A stretch of 64,000 bases of DNA from Amycolatopsis sp. cg9. Its GTDB lineage: Bacteria; Actinomycetota; Actinomycetes; Mycobacteriales; Pseudonocardiaceae. Of this stretch, positions 63,564 to 64,000 are shown in pieces (position 1 is the first letter of the stretch; the number at the start of each line of letters is the position of its first letter). The notes beneath the pieces were generated by a model, which had not been told where the DNA came from, did not search any database, and saw only the letters and a program-made list of their open reading frames with translations. The translations under genes were made by a program, and so were the position numbers. Location of the stretch: contig NZ_CP166850.1 in NCBI RefSeq assembly GCF_041346945.1, forward strand, positions 6,122,501 to 6,186,500, written 5' to 3'.

Positions 63564-64000
63564 TCAGCGGGGCGGCCGGACACGGCGGCCGCGGATCGCG
63601 GCGTCGCCGCCGAAGCGGCCGATCACCGAAGCCAGCAGGTCCCGGGCGTCCTCGACGCGGCCGGCGCCGTACTCCGCGACCAGTTCCTCCTGGAGTTCCT
63701 GCCGCAGCACGCGGGTCGCCTCGACGGCGGCCAGCGCGTGCCCGGTCAGGTGCAGCAGTTTCGTGCGGGCGTCATCCGGTGACGGTTCGCGCCGCAGCAG
63801 ACCCCGGCGTTCGAGGTCGGCGACGGCCTTCGACGCCGCCTGCTGCGTCACGCCCATCCGCTCGGCCAGCACGGTGATCGACAGCGGGGCGGCCAGGACG
63901 TGCTGGATCACGACGCCGTCGTTGAACCGCAGTTCTTCGAAGCCCTGCCCGGCGAGGCGCCGCTGGACCTCGTCGGTCATGGCCCAGCCCGCGAAGAGCG
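63564..64000 (-). CDS. MarR-family regulator, 5' end outside the window
   Basis: A MarR winged helix (SITVLAERMGVTQQAASKAVADLERRGLLRREPSPDDARTKLLHLT). An ATG lies at 63980, but the frame continues in an in-family way upstream (LFAGWAMTDEVQRRLAGQGFEELR), as expected for the first helix of MarR proteins, so the true start is probably beyond base 64000. Confidence 0.82.
   Translation of the reverse strand, partial: LFAGWAMTDEVQRRLAGQGFEELRFNDGVVIQHVLAAPLSITVLAERMGVTQQAASKAVADLERRGLLRREPSPDDARTKLLHLTGHALAAVEATRVLRQELQEELVAEYGAGRVEDARDLLASVIGRFGGDAAIRGRRVRPPR

Overview
The window is very GC-rich, densely coded DNA from an actinomycete. Gene content (ftsZ-pgeF-yggS-sepF-yggT-wag31, sigK/rskA with ufaA1, F420-type and mycobacterial-like families), GTG/TTG starts, leaderless promoters, an actinobacterial ileS T-box and a SAM-IV riboswitch point to Pseudonocardiaceae, most likely Amycolatopsis or a close relative. 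This assignment is inference from gene content, not a database match.

Layout. 1-11.3 kb is accessory: a KAP-type P-loop NTPase cut by the window edge; a TetR / FAD-monooxygenase pair with two operators; a secreted AA10 polysaccharide monooxygenase under a CebR-like box; a MarR regulator and a fused monooxygenase-hydrolase; a secreted FG-GAP-like protein; a two-gene system in which a small protein and an NB-ARC/TPR receptor carry the same RHIM-like amyloid motif; and an NmrA-like oxidoreductase. At 11322-12154 an IS5-family element sits in the CTAG where two convergent stop codons overlapped. 12.1-15.4 kb has an MFS pump with a CGNR regulator, an OsmC/OhrR peroxide module and a DinB-fold protein. 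15.4-20.9 kb is a lipid-modification and sigma-factor cluster (DUF1295, ufaA1, FAD oxidoreductase, DUF1365, sigK, rskA) matching the gene set of the mycobacterial sigK locus.

21.1-26.7 kb is the cell-division block starting at ftsZ. ftsQ is not upstream of it; the sigK cluster is. 26.8-46.7 kb holds an ArsR/MFS pair, an HSP90-like plus giant TPR operon, ileS behind a T-box, a penicillin-binding protein, a second long ArsR, a K+(Na+)/H+ antiporter, a secreted M23-like protein, a SAM-IV-controlled class V aminotransferase, lspA and rluD. 46.8-55.6 kb is one unit: a 2206-residue protein made of four tandem DUF885 metallopeptidase domains, then fumarylacetoacetase and a YihY/BrkB membrane protein. 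55.7-64 kb has a secreted protein, an F420-type oxidoreductase, a sortase-fold protein whose catalytic cysteine is serine, a Ppx/GppA phosphatase, an ArsR-HAD-GH65 sugar phosphorylase operon, a hotdog thioesterase and a MarR gene cut by the window end.

Most striking items: the RHIM-motif/NLR gene pair (7797-10435), the tetra-DUF885 protein (46802-53422), the Cys-to-Ser sortase (57412-57999), the IS insertion into overlapping stop codons, and three families of long perfect intergenic palindromes. No tRNA, rRNA, CRISPR array, prophage or biosynthetic megasynthase was seen. The only non-coding stretch above 300 bases is the ileS leader (33461-33828).
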